A DNA stretch of 64,000 nt from G963664585 sp963664585 (GTDB lineage: Bacteria > Bacillota > Clostridia > Oscillospirales > Ruminococcaceae): assembly GCA_963664585.2 (NCBI GenBank), contig CAXXEO010000002.1, forward strand, positions 124,001 to 188,000, written 5' to 3'. Numbering within the stretch: the first letter of the stretch is position 1; each line of letters starts with the position of its first letter. Shown here in pieces: positions 44,047 through 52,045 of this stretch. The position numbers and the translations under genes were made by a program. Under the pieces are notes generated by a model. The model was not told where the DNA came from. It saw nothing but the letters and a program-made list of their open reading frames with translations, and did no database searches.

Positions 44047-46044
44047 TTATTTAAGCCTCTCATCAAACCAGTTGGTGATTTCTTTGAGGCGCCTTGCCCT
44101 GTGAAGCGGTTTGCCCGAGCGGGAAAGTTCATGGTTTTCGCCATGGAAAACGCACATGCGGGTCTCGACACCCTTCAGTTTGAGGGCAGTAAACATCTGA
44201 TAGCCTTCGGGAATCCAGCAACGGTAGTCCTGATCCGAGTGGACGAAAAGGGTGGGCGTTGTGGCCTTATCCGCATAGCGAAGGGGCGAGTGCCACCAAA
44301 GCTTGTCAGAATCACTCCAAATGTTAGCCGCCATCTGATCTTCCCCAAAAATGAAGCCAATATCACTTGTTCCGCAAAAGCTGATCCAGTTGGAGATCGA
44401 GCGCTGGCTGGCAGCAGCCTTAAAACGATTGGTATGCCCGATGATCCAGTTGGTCATAAAGCCGCCATAAGAGCCTCCAGTGACACCAATATTATTTACA
44501 TCAATGTCAGCGTACTTCTCGATGCACAGGTCGACAAACTGCATTAGGTTGTCATAGTCGAAGGTGCCGTATTTTCCACGCACATCAGCGAAGGCGTTGC
44601 CCTTTCCGTCGCCGCCACGGGGGTTACAGAAGAGAACAAAGTAGCCCTGTCCGGCCCAGTACTGCATCTCATGATAAAAGACTTCGCCGAAAGCGGATTT
44701 AGGCCCACCATGGATGTCAAAGATGGCAGGATATTTTTTCCCTTTTTCATAACCGTACGGGAGAAGTACCCAACCATCGATGGTGAAGCCATCTGCCTCA
44801 ACAAAAGAAAAATGCTGGGGTACAGCCACATAACGGTCCGCATAGACAGATTCGTTGAGCGAGGTAATTCTGGTTTTCTCATTTGTGGCCGCATCAAAGA
44901 TGTAAAGCTCCTGTAGGCGCTGGCCCATCATGCCAATATAGACAATACCCTTTTCTGCAATATCAAAGCAGTCAACGGTACCTGCCTCGTCGATCACGCG
45001 GGTGATTTTTCCGTCGGCAGTAAGCTTGCTTAAATTGCAATTGTAGTCCACCGCTTCTGTGAAGTAAAGGTCGCCGCCATACACCTTAAAGGAAATGCCG
45101 CCGCCCAAGCGACAGTCGCTGGCAATATTGCTGCAAACGCTGCCATCGTACTCAGCTAAAAGGGCAAGCTTCCCTGATGGGATGTCAAAGGTGTAGAACC
45201 AGGGGTTGGTGGCGATGCCATAGGCCTTCTGATCGCTGCCGGCAAAAACAACCGTATCCTTTTTCAAAAAGTCGGCCTGGGTGATGACATAGTCAGGGGC
45301 AAGAAGGGTTGTGTTCTCGCCTGTGGCGATGTTATATAGATATAGGCCTGTCTTCCTCGTACCCAAATTCTCAAACAAAAAGCCAAAATAAACAATAAAG
45401 TTCTTGCAGGGGCTAAGCTGGAAACCATTTGTCTGGAACAGAGGCCCGGTGATGGCGGTAACGGCCTTAGAAACCGTATTGTATAGGTAGAGGCGCGTTC
45501 TTTTTTTATTCGTAAAACCGGCGCCATTGGACCACCAGGGCAGCTCGTCAACGACCTCATAGTCCTTTTCCTCTTTGGCGGCTTTGACAGCATTTTCTTT
45601 TTCCTCACCTGACAGGGCCGAAAGATCAGTCTTGGCATTGTCGAAGGCGGCCGATATGACGATATTGTCGCCGCCGGTTAGACGGATGGCGGTAGCCTTC
45701 AGCGGGATGACGAAGGCCTCTTCCGCCTCGCCGCCTTTGACGCTGATGCGATAGTAGACCGTAAGATCGGTGCCACCTTCCACCTGCTTTTTATACTTCT
45801 CGCTTCGCATGGAGGAAAACAGGATATTCTCGTCATCCTGCCAGACAAAGCTCTTTTCCTTACCCAGGGTAGTCAGGCGTTTGGTGGTGCCTGCGGCGGG
45901 ATCATAAAGGTAGATTCCGGAGTCATATCCGTTGTCATCGTTGGCATAGCTTGCGGCAAAGGCGGCAAATTTGCCGTCCGGAGACCACTTCAGATCGGAA
46001 AGAAAGCGATAGCTTTTGAACTCATCTAAGCAAAGTTTTTCCAT
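44047..46044 (-). CDS. S9 family peptidase (acylaminoacyl-peptidase / prolyl oligopeptidase type)
   Basis: 665 aa. An N-terminal beta-propeller (~1-400, with repeated short strands such as YRFLSDLKWSPDGKFAAF) precedes an alpha/beta-hydrolase domain (~410-665). The nucleophile is S525 in TGGSYGGFM; the acid and histidine lie in FVHSDQDYRC and FHGENHEL. No signal peptide, so it is cytosolic. It probably trims oligopeptides together with Pcp downstream. Confidence 0.93.
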   Translation of the reverse strand: MEKLCLDEFKSYRFLSDLKWSPDGKFAAFAASYANDDNGYDSGIYLYDPAAGTTKRLTTLGKEKSFVWQDDENILFSSMRSEKYKKQVEGGTDLTVYYRISVKGGEAEEAFVIPLKATAIRLTGGDNIVISAAFDNAKTDLSALSGEEKENAVKAAKEEKDYEVVDELPWWSNGAGFTNKKRTRLYLYNTVSKAVTAITGPLFQTNGFQLSPCKNFIVYFGFLFENLGTRKTGLYLYNIATGENTTLLAPDYVITQADFLKKDTVVFAGSDQKAYGIATNPWFYTFDIPSGKLALLAEYDGSVCSNIASDCRLGGGISFKVYGGDLYFTEAVDYNCNLSKLTADGKITRVIDEAGTVDCFDIAEKGIVYIGMMGQRLQELYIFDAATNEKTRITSLNESVYADRYVAVPQHFSFVEADGFTIDGWVLLPYGYEKGKKYPAIFDIHGGPKSAFGEVFYHEMQYWAGQGYFVLFCNPRGGDGKGNAFADVRGKYGTFDYDNLMQFVDLCIEKYADIDVNNIGVTGGSYGGFMTNWIIGHTNRFKAAASQRSISNWISFCGTSDIGFIFGEDQMAANIWSDSDKLWWHSPLRYADKATTPTLFVHSDQDYRCWIPEGYQMFTALKLKGVETRMCVFHGENHELSRSGKPLHRARRLKEITNWFDERLK

Positions 46045-46159
46045 AGAATCTATTCTCCTTGTTACTATAATTAGCTAAATTATACCATAGCCGTATCATA
46101 AAGGGAACAGAAAACGTACCTTTTGCAAAACTCCGGTAAGAAACCATGTAATTCCATTT

Positions 46160-46265
46160 TATAGTTGATTAACTAGAAAACAAGCTTGTGATTTCTTCCC
46201 TCGCCGAAGGTGGGGGAAGAAACTGACGTTTTAACTATAGCCAGTTTTTAAGTTAATTGGCTATA
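46160..46265 (-). repeat. Family A palindromic element, copy 15
   Basis: Reverse orientation, GAA loop, with two stem substitutions (TCGCC and GGTGGGGG). Confidence 0.88.
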
Positions 46266-46310
46266 CAACTGGCTGCAGCCTTGTTTGACACAGGGTCACC
46301 TATCAAAAAT

Positions 46311-46336
46311 CCTCTGGAACCGGCCGGTTCCAGAGG
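46311..46336. terminator. Perfect hairpin downstream of spoIVA
   Basis: CCTCTGGAACCGG/CCGGTTCCAGAGG, a 26-bp perfect palindrome without a loop. It lies between spoIVA and the upstream side of the S9 peptidase gene. T-run weak. Confidence 0.55.
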
Positions 46337-46402
46337 AATTTGCTTCTGATATTTTGCGTTTAACCCAGCCATCAACGGGGATTAAAGGTGGAATTATCGC
46401 CG

Positions 46403-47881
46403 TCAAAGGATGATGCAGATAAGTCCTGAGCACCCCTCATTAATGATGCGCTCGATAGTCTCTTTCAGCTTCATACGAGCGTCGGTGGGCATACGTTGAA
46501 GCTTTCCGCGCAGTCCCTCGTTAACAAGCTCATTCAGACTCTTGCCGAAAATGTTGGACTGCCAGATCTTTTCCGGGCTATCTTCAAATTCGCTCATCAT
46601 ATACGTCACAAGCTCTTCTGATTGTTTTTCGCTTCCGACGATGGGGGCCACTTCCGTGTTGATGCAAGCCTTCATCATGTGGATGGAGGGTGCCGAGGCG
46701 CGCAGCCTTACGCCATAGCGGCCGCCCTGCCGCACCATTTCAGGCTGCTCAAGAGTCAGTTCTTCGATGGTGGGCATCACGATACCGTAACCGGTAGCGT
46801 TGACCTCATCCAGGGCGTTTTTGATGCGGTCATATTCCTTTTTGGCCTTCGCAAGCTCAATAATCTGGGGCATGAGATCAGTCTCGTTCTGAATCGGAAG
46901 GCCAGTGACTTCACCCAGTATCTTGTAGAAAAGCTCGCCCAGCACCGATACCGCTATCCGTGCGCTGCCCGTACCAAAATCGATGGATTTGACCATACAC
47001 TCTCGCACATGCTCACAGCCTGCCATGGTGTCTATCTTGGGGGACAAATCCAGAATGCGATTGATACCGAAGGTGGCTTCCTGTATAGCTTTATAGAGGG
47101 AAGCCTTCAGCCAGTGATCTTTCCCAAGAGAAACAATCCATCGGGGGATTTCCACCTGAATTTCCTTCATTGGGAACTGGTAAAGCACCAAGGACATGAT
47201 TTCTTTAATCTCGCTTTCGCCCAAATCGAGACAGTTGACCGCCACCACAGGGACGTTATAGCGCTGTTCCATCTCCACTTTCATGGCGGTTGCTTGATCC
47301 GAACGTGGATACATACAGTTCAGAAGGATGATAAAGGGCTTCTCAATCTCCTTGAGCTCGTTGATGACCCTCTCTTCCGCCTCCTGGTATTCGGCACGCG
47401 GAATGTCTGAGATGCTGCCGTCGGTGGTCACGACCAAGCCGATGGTGGAATGTTCGGCGATTACCTTGCGGGTCCCCATCTCTGCAGCCATGTTAAAGGG
47501 GATCTGGCGGTCAAACCAAGGTGTCATCACCATTCGAGGCTGCTCATTTTCAATATATCCAAGCGAGCTTGGTACAATATAGCCCACACAATCGATCATA
47601 CGGATGTTGAGCGAAGCGCTGGCATCAATATTAATGCGCACCGCCTCTTCTGGGATGAACTTAGGCTCGGTTGTCATAATTGTGCGTCCAGCCGAAGACT
47701 GTGGCAGTTCGTCGTTGGCACGCTCGCGTCTTGCGGAGCTTTCGATGTTAGGCAGCACCAGTGTTTCCATAAAACGCTTAATAAAGGTGGATTTGCCTGT
47801 GCGCACCGGACCGACTACCCCTATGTATATATCCCCCTGTGTGCGCTGGGCGATCTGTTCGTATATGTTTCGGTTTTCCAT
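46403..47881 (-). CDS. spoIVA: Stage IV sporulation protein A
   Basis: A 492-aa morphogenetic ATPase that polymerises on the forespore surface as the base of the spore coat. The Walker A is GPVRTGKST (24-32), and the N-terminal NIYEQIAQRTQGDIYIGVVG is family-typical. Lies 16 bp downstream of the sipL-like gene on the same strand, so it is probably cotranscribed in the mother cell under sigma E (from family knowledge). The C-terminus LICIIL is hydrophobic, matching the region needed for membrane anchoring in B. subtilis. Confidence 0.96.
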   Translation of the reverse strand: MENRNIYEQIAQRTQGDIYIGVVGPVRTGKSTFIKRFMETLVLPNIESSARRERANDELPQSSAGRTIMTTEPKFIPEEAVRINIDASASLNIRMIDCVGYIVPSSLGYIENEQPRMVMTPWFDRQIPFNMAAEMGTRKVIAEHSTIGLVVTTDGSISDIPRAEYQEAEERVINELKEIEKPFIILLNCMYPRSDQATAMKVEMEQRYNVPVVAVNCLDLGESEIKEIMSLVLYQFPMKEIQVEIPRWIVSLGKDHWLKASLYKAIQEATFGINRILDLSPKIDTMAGCEHVRECMVKSIDFGTGSARIAVSVLGELFYKILGEVTGLPIQNETDLMPQIIELAKAKKEYDRIKNALDEVNATGYGIVMPTIEELTLEQPEMVRQGGRYGVRLRASAPSIHMMKACINTEVAPIVGSEKQSEELVTYMMSEFEDSPEKIWQSNIFGKSLNELVNEGLRGKLQRMPTDARMKLKETIERIINEGCSGLICIIL

Positions 47882-47897
47882 GCCCTCTCCCCCTCCT

Positions 47898-49427
47898 TTA
47901 TACTATCGGGATAATGAGGGCTGTTTTGCCCTCCAGTATATCATCATCAAGCCCGTTGTCCCGCATAATTGCCTGGGCGGGCAACCTATAGCGCTTACCA
48001 ATTTCCCAAACGCTTTCCCCTTTCTGCGCAAAGTAGATCGTAAGTCCCACCGCTGGATCCCTTTCAATCTGCTTTGCCATGTCAAGCTGAATGTCGGTAA
48101 TCAGGTTTTTGTGTTTGGTGCTCATTATTGCACCATTCAGCATCAGCTCGCACCGCACGTCAATGGTGTTGACACCGGTCATTGAAAAGCTTGTGCCCAA
48201 AACGGAAAGGCGCGGCGTATACTCCATCATTTCACCACCTGTATCGCACTGCATACGGTGGGTAAATTCCATCGTGTTGCTTGAATAGTCAATCATTTTT
48301 TCGTTTTCAGTAAACATTTGCAAAAGCAGTGTTGCTGATATCACCATGGTTCCCTGCTCCGCCCTGGCAGAAATGGCGGAAACGGTACACCACGTATCAA
48401 TAATGCGGTCAAAGTCATTCGTCATGGTCACAGTCTGTTTGTGCGTGCAGCGCTCATCAACCATGGACATCAGACGACAGATAGAAAGTGGTCGATTGAC
48501 CATTTTGCTTTCACAACAGGTGGAATAGCCATCCACGCCTGCCGAGATGCTGTAATCTTCATAGACGGTAACACAGGCGGCTATGGTGGCGTCAAGAGTG
48601 ATCTGCCGGGCCTGACCGTCCAGTTCCTGTTTGAGGGTAACGTCGCAGCTAACCACTTTTAGATCAACATCGCACCGTGTTCCCTCTTCAGCACAGGGAA
48701 GGTCGATGATTTGACTCATAGGGAGCTGATAGTCCATCGTTTCCATGCGGCCTTCGCCATCATGCTCATAGAGAAGATGGAAGGCCAGCTCCCCTTTAAT
48801 GACAAGCTTCCCCCCGATTGCCTTAGAGTCGGAGGGAACTGCACAGCATCGGCTAAAGACGACCGAGGTGGCCGAAGGTTTACCATAGCCGAGTTCCAGT
48901 TCCTCCCGCACGGTAATCATGCGGGTAGTGCGGGCGCATATCCGGGTAGCCATCTCCTCCTCGCGGCGGAGCTGCATTCCCATACCGTCGGCTTCATATA
49001 CCGCTTCCTCTTCCCGCGTTCTTGTGGCTTTTACCTTGATCATCAAAGCGCCGCGGATATCCATTTTGCGCGGTGATAGGGCCCGGCAGTTTAGATACTG
49101 CATCTGAACGTCCGTTGAAACCATCAGGTTTTCCATGTTGCTTTTCAGGTCGAGTGTACGAGAAAACGGGAGCTTATACTCCGTACGACGCACACCGCCC
49201 TCTTCCCCGAGATAACACACCACAACGGTAGTCATCCCCTCCAGTGCCAGTTTGTCCCCCCGTACCTCAGTGTCAGTCACCACGCCGGTCCCCTGACAAT
49301 TGAGTATCCTCACTATATCAGGGCAGTAATCCGGCAGAAGGACGTCGCACTCCACAGGCTGCTCAAGGCTTGTGTCAAGTATGGTCTCGTTTATGGCAAC
49401 AGGCTGTTTCGTTATGCTTAGTTCCAT
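47898..49427 (-). CDS. sipL: SipL-like protein (DUF3794 repeats plus LysM)
   Basis: A 509-aa DUF3794/SPOCS-rich protein ending in a LysM domain (~460-509: IYFAQKGESVWEIGKRYRLP then LEGKTALIIP). This matches C. difficile SipL, which binds SpoIVA through its LysM domain and is needed for coat localisation. Direct adjacency to spoIVA strengthens the assignment. GAGGAGAGGG precedes the ATG. No signal peptide or transmembrane helix was seen. Confidence 0.9.
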   Translation of the reverse strand: MELSITKQPVAINETILDTSLEQPVECDVLLPDYCPDIVRILNCQGTGVVTDTEVRGDKLALEGMTTVVVCYLGEEGGVRRTEYKLPFSRTLDLKSNMENLMVSTDVQMQYLNCRALSPRKMDIRGALMIKVKATRTREEEAVYEADGMGMQLRREEEMATRICARTTRMITVREELELGYGKPSATSVVFSRCCAVPSDSKAIGGKLVIKGELAFHLLYEHDGEGRMETMDYQLPMSQIIDLPCAEEGTRCDVDLKVVSCDVTLKQELDGQARQITLDATIAACVTVYEDYSISAGVDGYSTCCESKMVNRPLSICRLMSMVDERCTHKQTVTMTNDFDRIIDTWCTVSAISARAEQGTMVISATLLLQMFTENEKMIDYSSNTMEFTHRMQCDTGGEMMEYTPRLSVLGTSFSMTGVNTIDVRCELMLNGAIMSTKHKNLITDIQLDMAKQIERDPAVGLTIYFAQKGESVWEIGKRYRLPAQAIMRDNGLDDDILEGKTALIIPIV

Positions 49428-49481
49428 AAGGGTACCCTCTCCTCTTATATTTTCTAATCCAACTATATTCAGTCGTTGTCC

Positions 49482-49513
49482 ATTTTATGCGGACTGGTTG
49501 TTAATCAATATCT
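49482..49513 (-). promoter_or_regulatory. Possible sigma E-type promoter for sipL-spoIVA
   Basis: On the minus strand, GATATT and CATAAAAT resemble the sigma E -35 (ATATT) and -10 (CATAnnnT), about 60 bp before the sipL ATG. The spacer of 17 bp is slightly long. Confidence 0.35.
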
Positions 49514-49551
49514 TTGAAAACTACCGCATAATTTTTGAGGCGGTAGCAATA

Positions 49552-49651
49552 TATAGTTAATTAATTTGAAAACAAGCTTGTGATTTCTTCCCCCCGCCTT
49601 CGGCGGGGGGAAGAAAATGACGTTAGCCAGTTTTTAAGTTAATTAGCTATA
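49552..49651 (-). repeat. Family A palindromic element, copy 16 (short)
   Basis: Reverse orientation, TTC loop. About six bases shorter than typical: the TTTTATATATAG spacer between the stem and the right hairpin is mostly deleted (GACGTTAGCCAG). Confidence 0.88.
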
Positions 49652-49681
49652 ATACGCAACCAAATTTAGCGGTAATAATCC

Positions 49682-49723
49682 TGCCCTTGTTTCCCCCACC
49701 TCTGACGGGGGGAAACAAGGGCA
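49682..49723. repeat. Variable-stem hairpin upstream of sipL
   Basis: TGCCCTTGTTTCCCCC faces GGGGGAAACAAGGGCA around a short loop, flanked by GGTAATAATCC. Its stem is nearly the same as the hairpin after fbp at 10165. Confidence 0.6.
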
Positions 49724-49765
49724 AAAATAAAATGCTTTTTAAATTGATTTTTATATTCAATATGT

Positions 49766-49793
49766 AAAAACGCACCTTTTTCGGTGCGTTTTT
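49766..49793. terminator. Bidirectional terminator downstream of the 53-aa ORF
   Basis: AAAAACGCACC-TTTTTC-GGTGCGTTTTT: a perfect stem with A- and T-runs on both sides. Confidence 0.8.
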
Positions 49794-49964
49794 AGAATTT
49801 TTTATGTAGTTTCTCTGTCTATCCTGAATAATAGCCGCAGAAGCCCGGATAAAAACCGGGGACTTTTAATGACAATAACCTTCATATAGACCCCCTGCCG
49901 CCGCACATCGGCACCCTAACATGATGAAAACCCCCTGGTGCGGTGATTTGAGGCTTTCATTTTT

Positions 49965-50126
49965 TCAGCATCTCAACATGGATATGGCCAGCGCTACCAA
50001 TAAAAATGAGGCTAGAAACAAAGCCAGTTTAAATGAACAGCACAGGGCAAGGAGCAGTCCAAGTCCAAAAGCACCGCCAATGGCAAGCGTACTGCAGATA
50101 CCCTGGTCGCTTCTTCTCACCCGCAT
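49965..50126 (-). CDS. Small hydrophobic membrane protein, 53 aa
   Basis: An ORF on the minus strand with AAGGA 8 nt before the ATG. The protein has a short basic N-terminus (MRVRRSDQGICS), then one long or two short transmembrane segments with a glycine-rich turn (LAIGGAFGLGLLLAL, then LALFLASFLLVALAISML), ending in LRC. A hairpin terminator follows about 170 bp downstream. I do not recognise the family. Placement upstream of sipL-spoIVA makes a sporulation role conceivable but unproven. Coding statistics are favourable; no other frame is open over the same span. Confidence 0.55.
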   Translation of the reverse strand: MRVRRSDQGICSTLAIGGAFGLGLLLALCCSFKLALFLASFLLVALAISMLRC

Positions 50127-50261
50127 CACCTGCATCCTTCGTTCTTTTCGCTTTCAGTCCATTATACACAGCGGTGGACGGGAATGTGAATGATACTATT
50201 TTCAAATTAAAATGGATTTCTTTCCTGTCTTTTTCTCATGTAATGGGAGAAGAGCTACTAT

Positions 50262-50366
50262 TATAGTTGATTAACTTGAAAACAAGCTTGTGATTTCTTC
50301 CCCCGCCGAAGGCAGGGGAAGAAAATGACGTTTTATATACAGCCAGTTTTTTGTTAATTGGCTATA
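50262..50366 (-). repeat. Family A palindromic element, copy 17
   Basis: Reverse orientation, GAA loop, with one stem substitution (GGCAGGGG). The right end is shortened (AGTTTTTTGTTAATTGG). Confidence 0.88.
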
Positions 50367-50431
50367 TATTCATAATTTTTATGACAGACGCTCTTTTTGA
50401 TCAGAAGGACCCTGTTTGAATGCTTTTCTGT

Positions 50432-50466
50432 ATCCTATCCCCCACCTGCGGCGGGGGATAGGTGGG
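50432..50466. repeat. GC-rich hairpin downstream of thiN
   Basis: CCTATCCCCCACC faces GCGGGGGATAGG, with the CCCCCACC-TGC-GGCGGGGG core style. No gene lies in this gap. Confidence 0.5.
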
Positions 50467-50504
50467 TTTGAATAAAGGACACTAGAAGACAGACGCAGGC
50501 AAAA

Positions 50505-50533
50505 CAAAAGGTAGGGCCTAACGCCCTACCTTG
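50505..50533 (-). terminator. Terminator overlapping the end of thiN
   Basis: On the minus strand, CAAGGTAGGGC/GCCCTACCTTTTGTTTT. The stem begins inside the last thiN codons and is followed by a T-rich tract, ending the whole downstream operon. Confidence 0.75.
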
Positions 50534-51137
50534 ACAGTACGATCAGTGCGGATCCCCCGCTTGCAGTGACGCTTGCCGATCGGCCGGTAAACTGATTGCT
50601 CACCCCCAGCGGAAAGGATGTAGTCAACGGCCCATCCAGCGGGTACTTAAGTCCGGCAAGGGTGACCCTTTCAATATTGCCCCCATAGGCGAAAACTGAT
50701 ATCTTTCCGACGGTTTCCCCAGGCCACTTACGCACAGAGTTTTTGATCATATAAAGTTTTTCTCGCGGTCCAACAACCTCACCCACACATTGATGCTCGG
50801 TGATATAGGCGAGGGTTTGAATGTTAGCAAGCGTGTGGCTGAGACTTCCACCCAGGGCAAACAGCAGAACAAACGCGCCATACCCTCTGTCAATACCCTC
50901 TTTGACGGCCAACATGCTGTCAGTGTCGTCCTTATCCACAGGAAAGCGTTTGACAGGCAGGTCAGCGGGTATAGCTCCATGATAGGAATCAAAGTCGCCC
51001 ATCAAAAGATTCACCTCAAGCCCCCTGCGAAGGGCACTGTCATATCCGCCGTCACAGGCAATGACATAGTCATCCTGCAAGGGAGTGAAATTGACCTCGC
51101 CGTATTCGCCGGCGCAGACGATAATACATCTGGGCAT
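50526..51137 (-). CDS. thiN: Thiamine pyrophosphokinase
   Basis: 203 aa. It converts thiamine to thiamine diphosphate with ATP. Motifs: ACDGGYDSAL near 28-37, LMGDFDS near 46-52, DKDDTDSMLAV near 71-81 and a C-terminal GVSNQF. Directly downstream of rsgA; in many Firmicutes rpe lies between these genes, but no rpe frame is present here. Last gene of the long cluster before a terminator. Confidence 0.94.
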   Translation of the reverse strand: MPRCIIVCAGEYGEVNFTPLQDDYVIACDGGYDSALRRGLEVNLLMGDFDSYHGAIPADLPVKRFPVDKDDTDSMLAVKEGIDRGYGAFVLLFALGGSLSHTLANIQTLAYITEHQCVGEVVGPREKLYMIKNSVRKWPGETVGKISVFAYGGNIERVTLAGLKYPLDGPLTTSFPLGVSNQFTGRSASVTASGGSALIVLSR

Positions 51138-51155
51138 GGTTTTCTCCTTTGTACC

Positions 51156-52040
51156 TCAGCCGATTTCCCATTCTTTGAGCATCTTCTGCTCCTCATACAT
51201 AGCCAGATAGCTTTGATGCCGGCTTTGAGCAATTTCCCCCTTCTCTACTGCGGCTAACACGGCACAGTCCTTCTCCTTGGTGTGAGAACAGCCGGTGAAA
51301 CGGCAATGTGGGATATATTCTTCGAACTCAGAGAAGCAGTACTGAAGCGCCTCCTTGCGGATGGGATCAAGTCGTTCGGTTTCAATTGCAGAAAAACCGG
51401 GAGTGTCAGCGATATAGCCGCCACCTATCCGAAAAAGCTCCACCGTGCGTGTGGTGTGTTTGCCACGTCCAAGTTTTTGGCTGATTGCATCGGTAGCCAG
51501 GTTCAAGGCGGGATCCAGACAGTTCAAAAGACTGGACTTGCCCACGCCAGTGTTGCCACAAAAAGCGCTTACCTTACCAGACAATAAAATGCGCACCTCT
51601 TCAGAGCCAAGGCTGGTCAGATTAGATACCATGATCACCTGACAGCAAGCGGAGCGGTATATGGTTTGCAGATACTCGCCGGCTTCCAGGTCCGTCTTTG
51701 TTACTACTATTACCGGGGTAATCCCCCTGTAGCAGGCAATGGCGATCATCTTGTCGATGATCAGCAGATTGGGTGGCGGCTCATCTACCGAAACCACAAT
51801 AATCAGTTGATCCAGATTGGCGAGTGGTGGACGTATCAGGTAATTTTTCCGTTCTTCGATAACGGTAATGTACCCATTCTCACCTGTGCGCTCCAAAACA
51901 ACATGGTCTCCCACATAGGGGGTAATCCCCTCCTTGCGAAAGAGTCCCCGTGCCCTGCATTCAATAAGCTCCTCACCGGCGGCTACATAATAAAACCCGC
52001 CTGTCGCCTTGACGATCATACCCCTGATTTGTTCATTCAT
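51156..52040 (-). CDS. rsgA: Small ribosomal subunit biogenesis GTPase RsgA
   Basis: A 294-aa circularly permuted GTPase that acts late in 30S maturation. An N-terminal OB fold is followed by G motifs in permuted order: VTKTDLE (G4), GNTGVGKSSL (G1), DTPGFSA (G3). A C-terminal zinc motif (CRFTGCSHTKEKDC) closes the protein. The ATG at 52040 overlaps the prkC stop region, so translation is probably coupled; no clear SD. Confidence 0.95.
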   Translation of the reverse strand: MNEQIRGMIVKATGGFYYVAAGEELIECRARGLFRKEGITPYVGDHVVLERTGENGYITVIEERKNYLIRPPLANLDQLIIVVSVDEPPPNLLIIDKMIAIACYRGITPVIVVTKTDLEAGEYLQTIYRSACCQVIMVSNLTSLGSEEVRILLSGKVSAFCGNTGVGKSSLLNCLDPALNLATDAISQKLGRGKHTTRTVELFRIGGGYIADTPGFSAIETERLDPIRKEALQYCFSEFEEYIPHCRFTGCSHTKEKDCAVLAAVEKGEIAQSRHQSYLAMYEEQKMLKEWEIG

Positions 52041-52045
52041 GGCGG

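Noticed and set aside
2387..50366. CRISPR array interpretation of the repeats
   Set aside because: Copies are kilobases apart, in both orientations, without regular spacers or cas genes.
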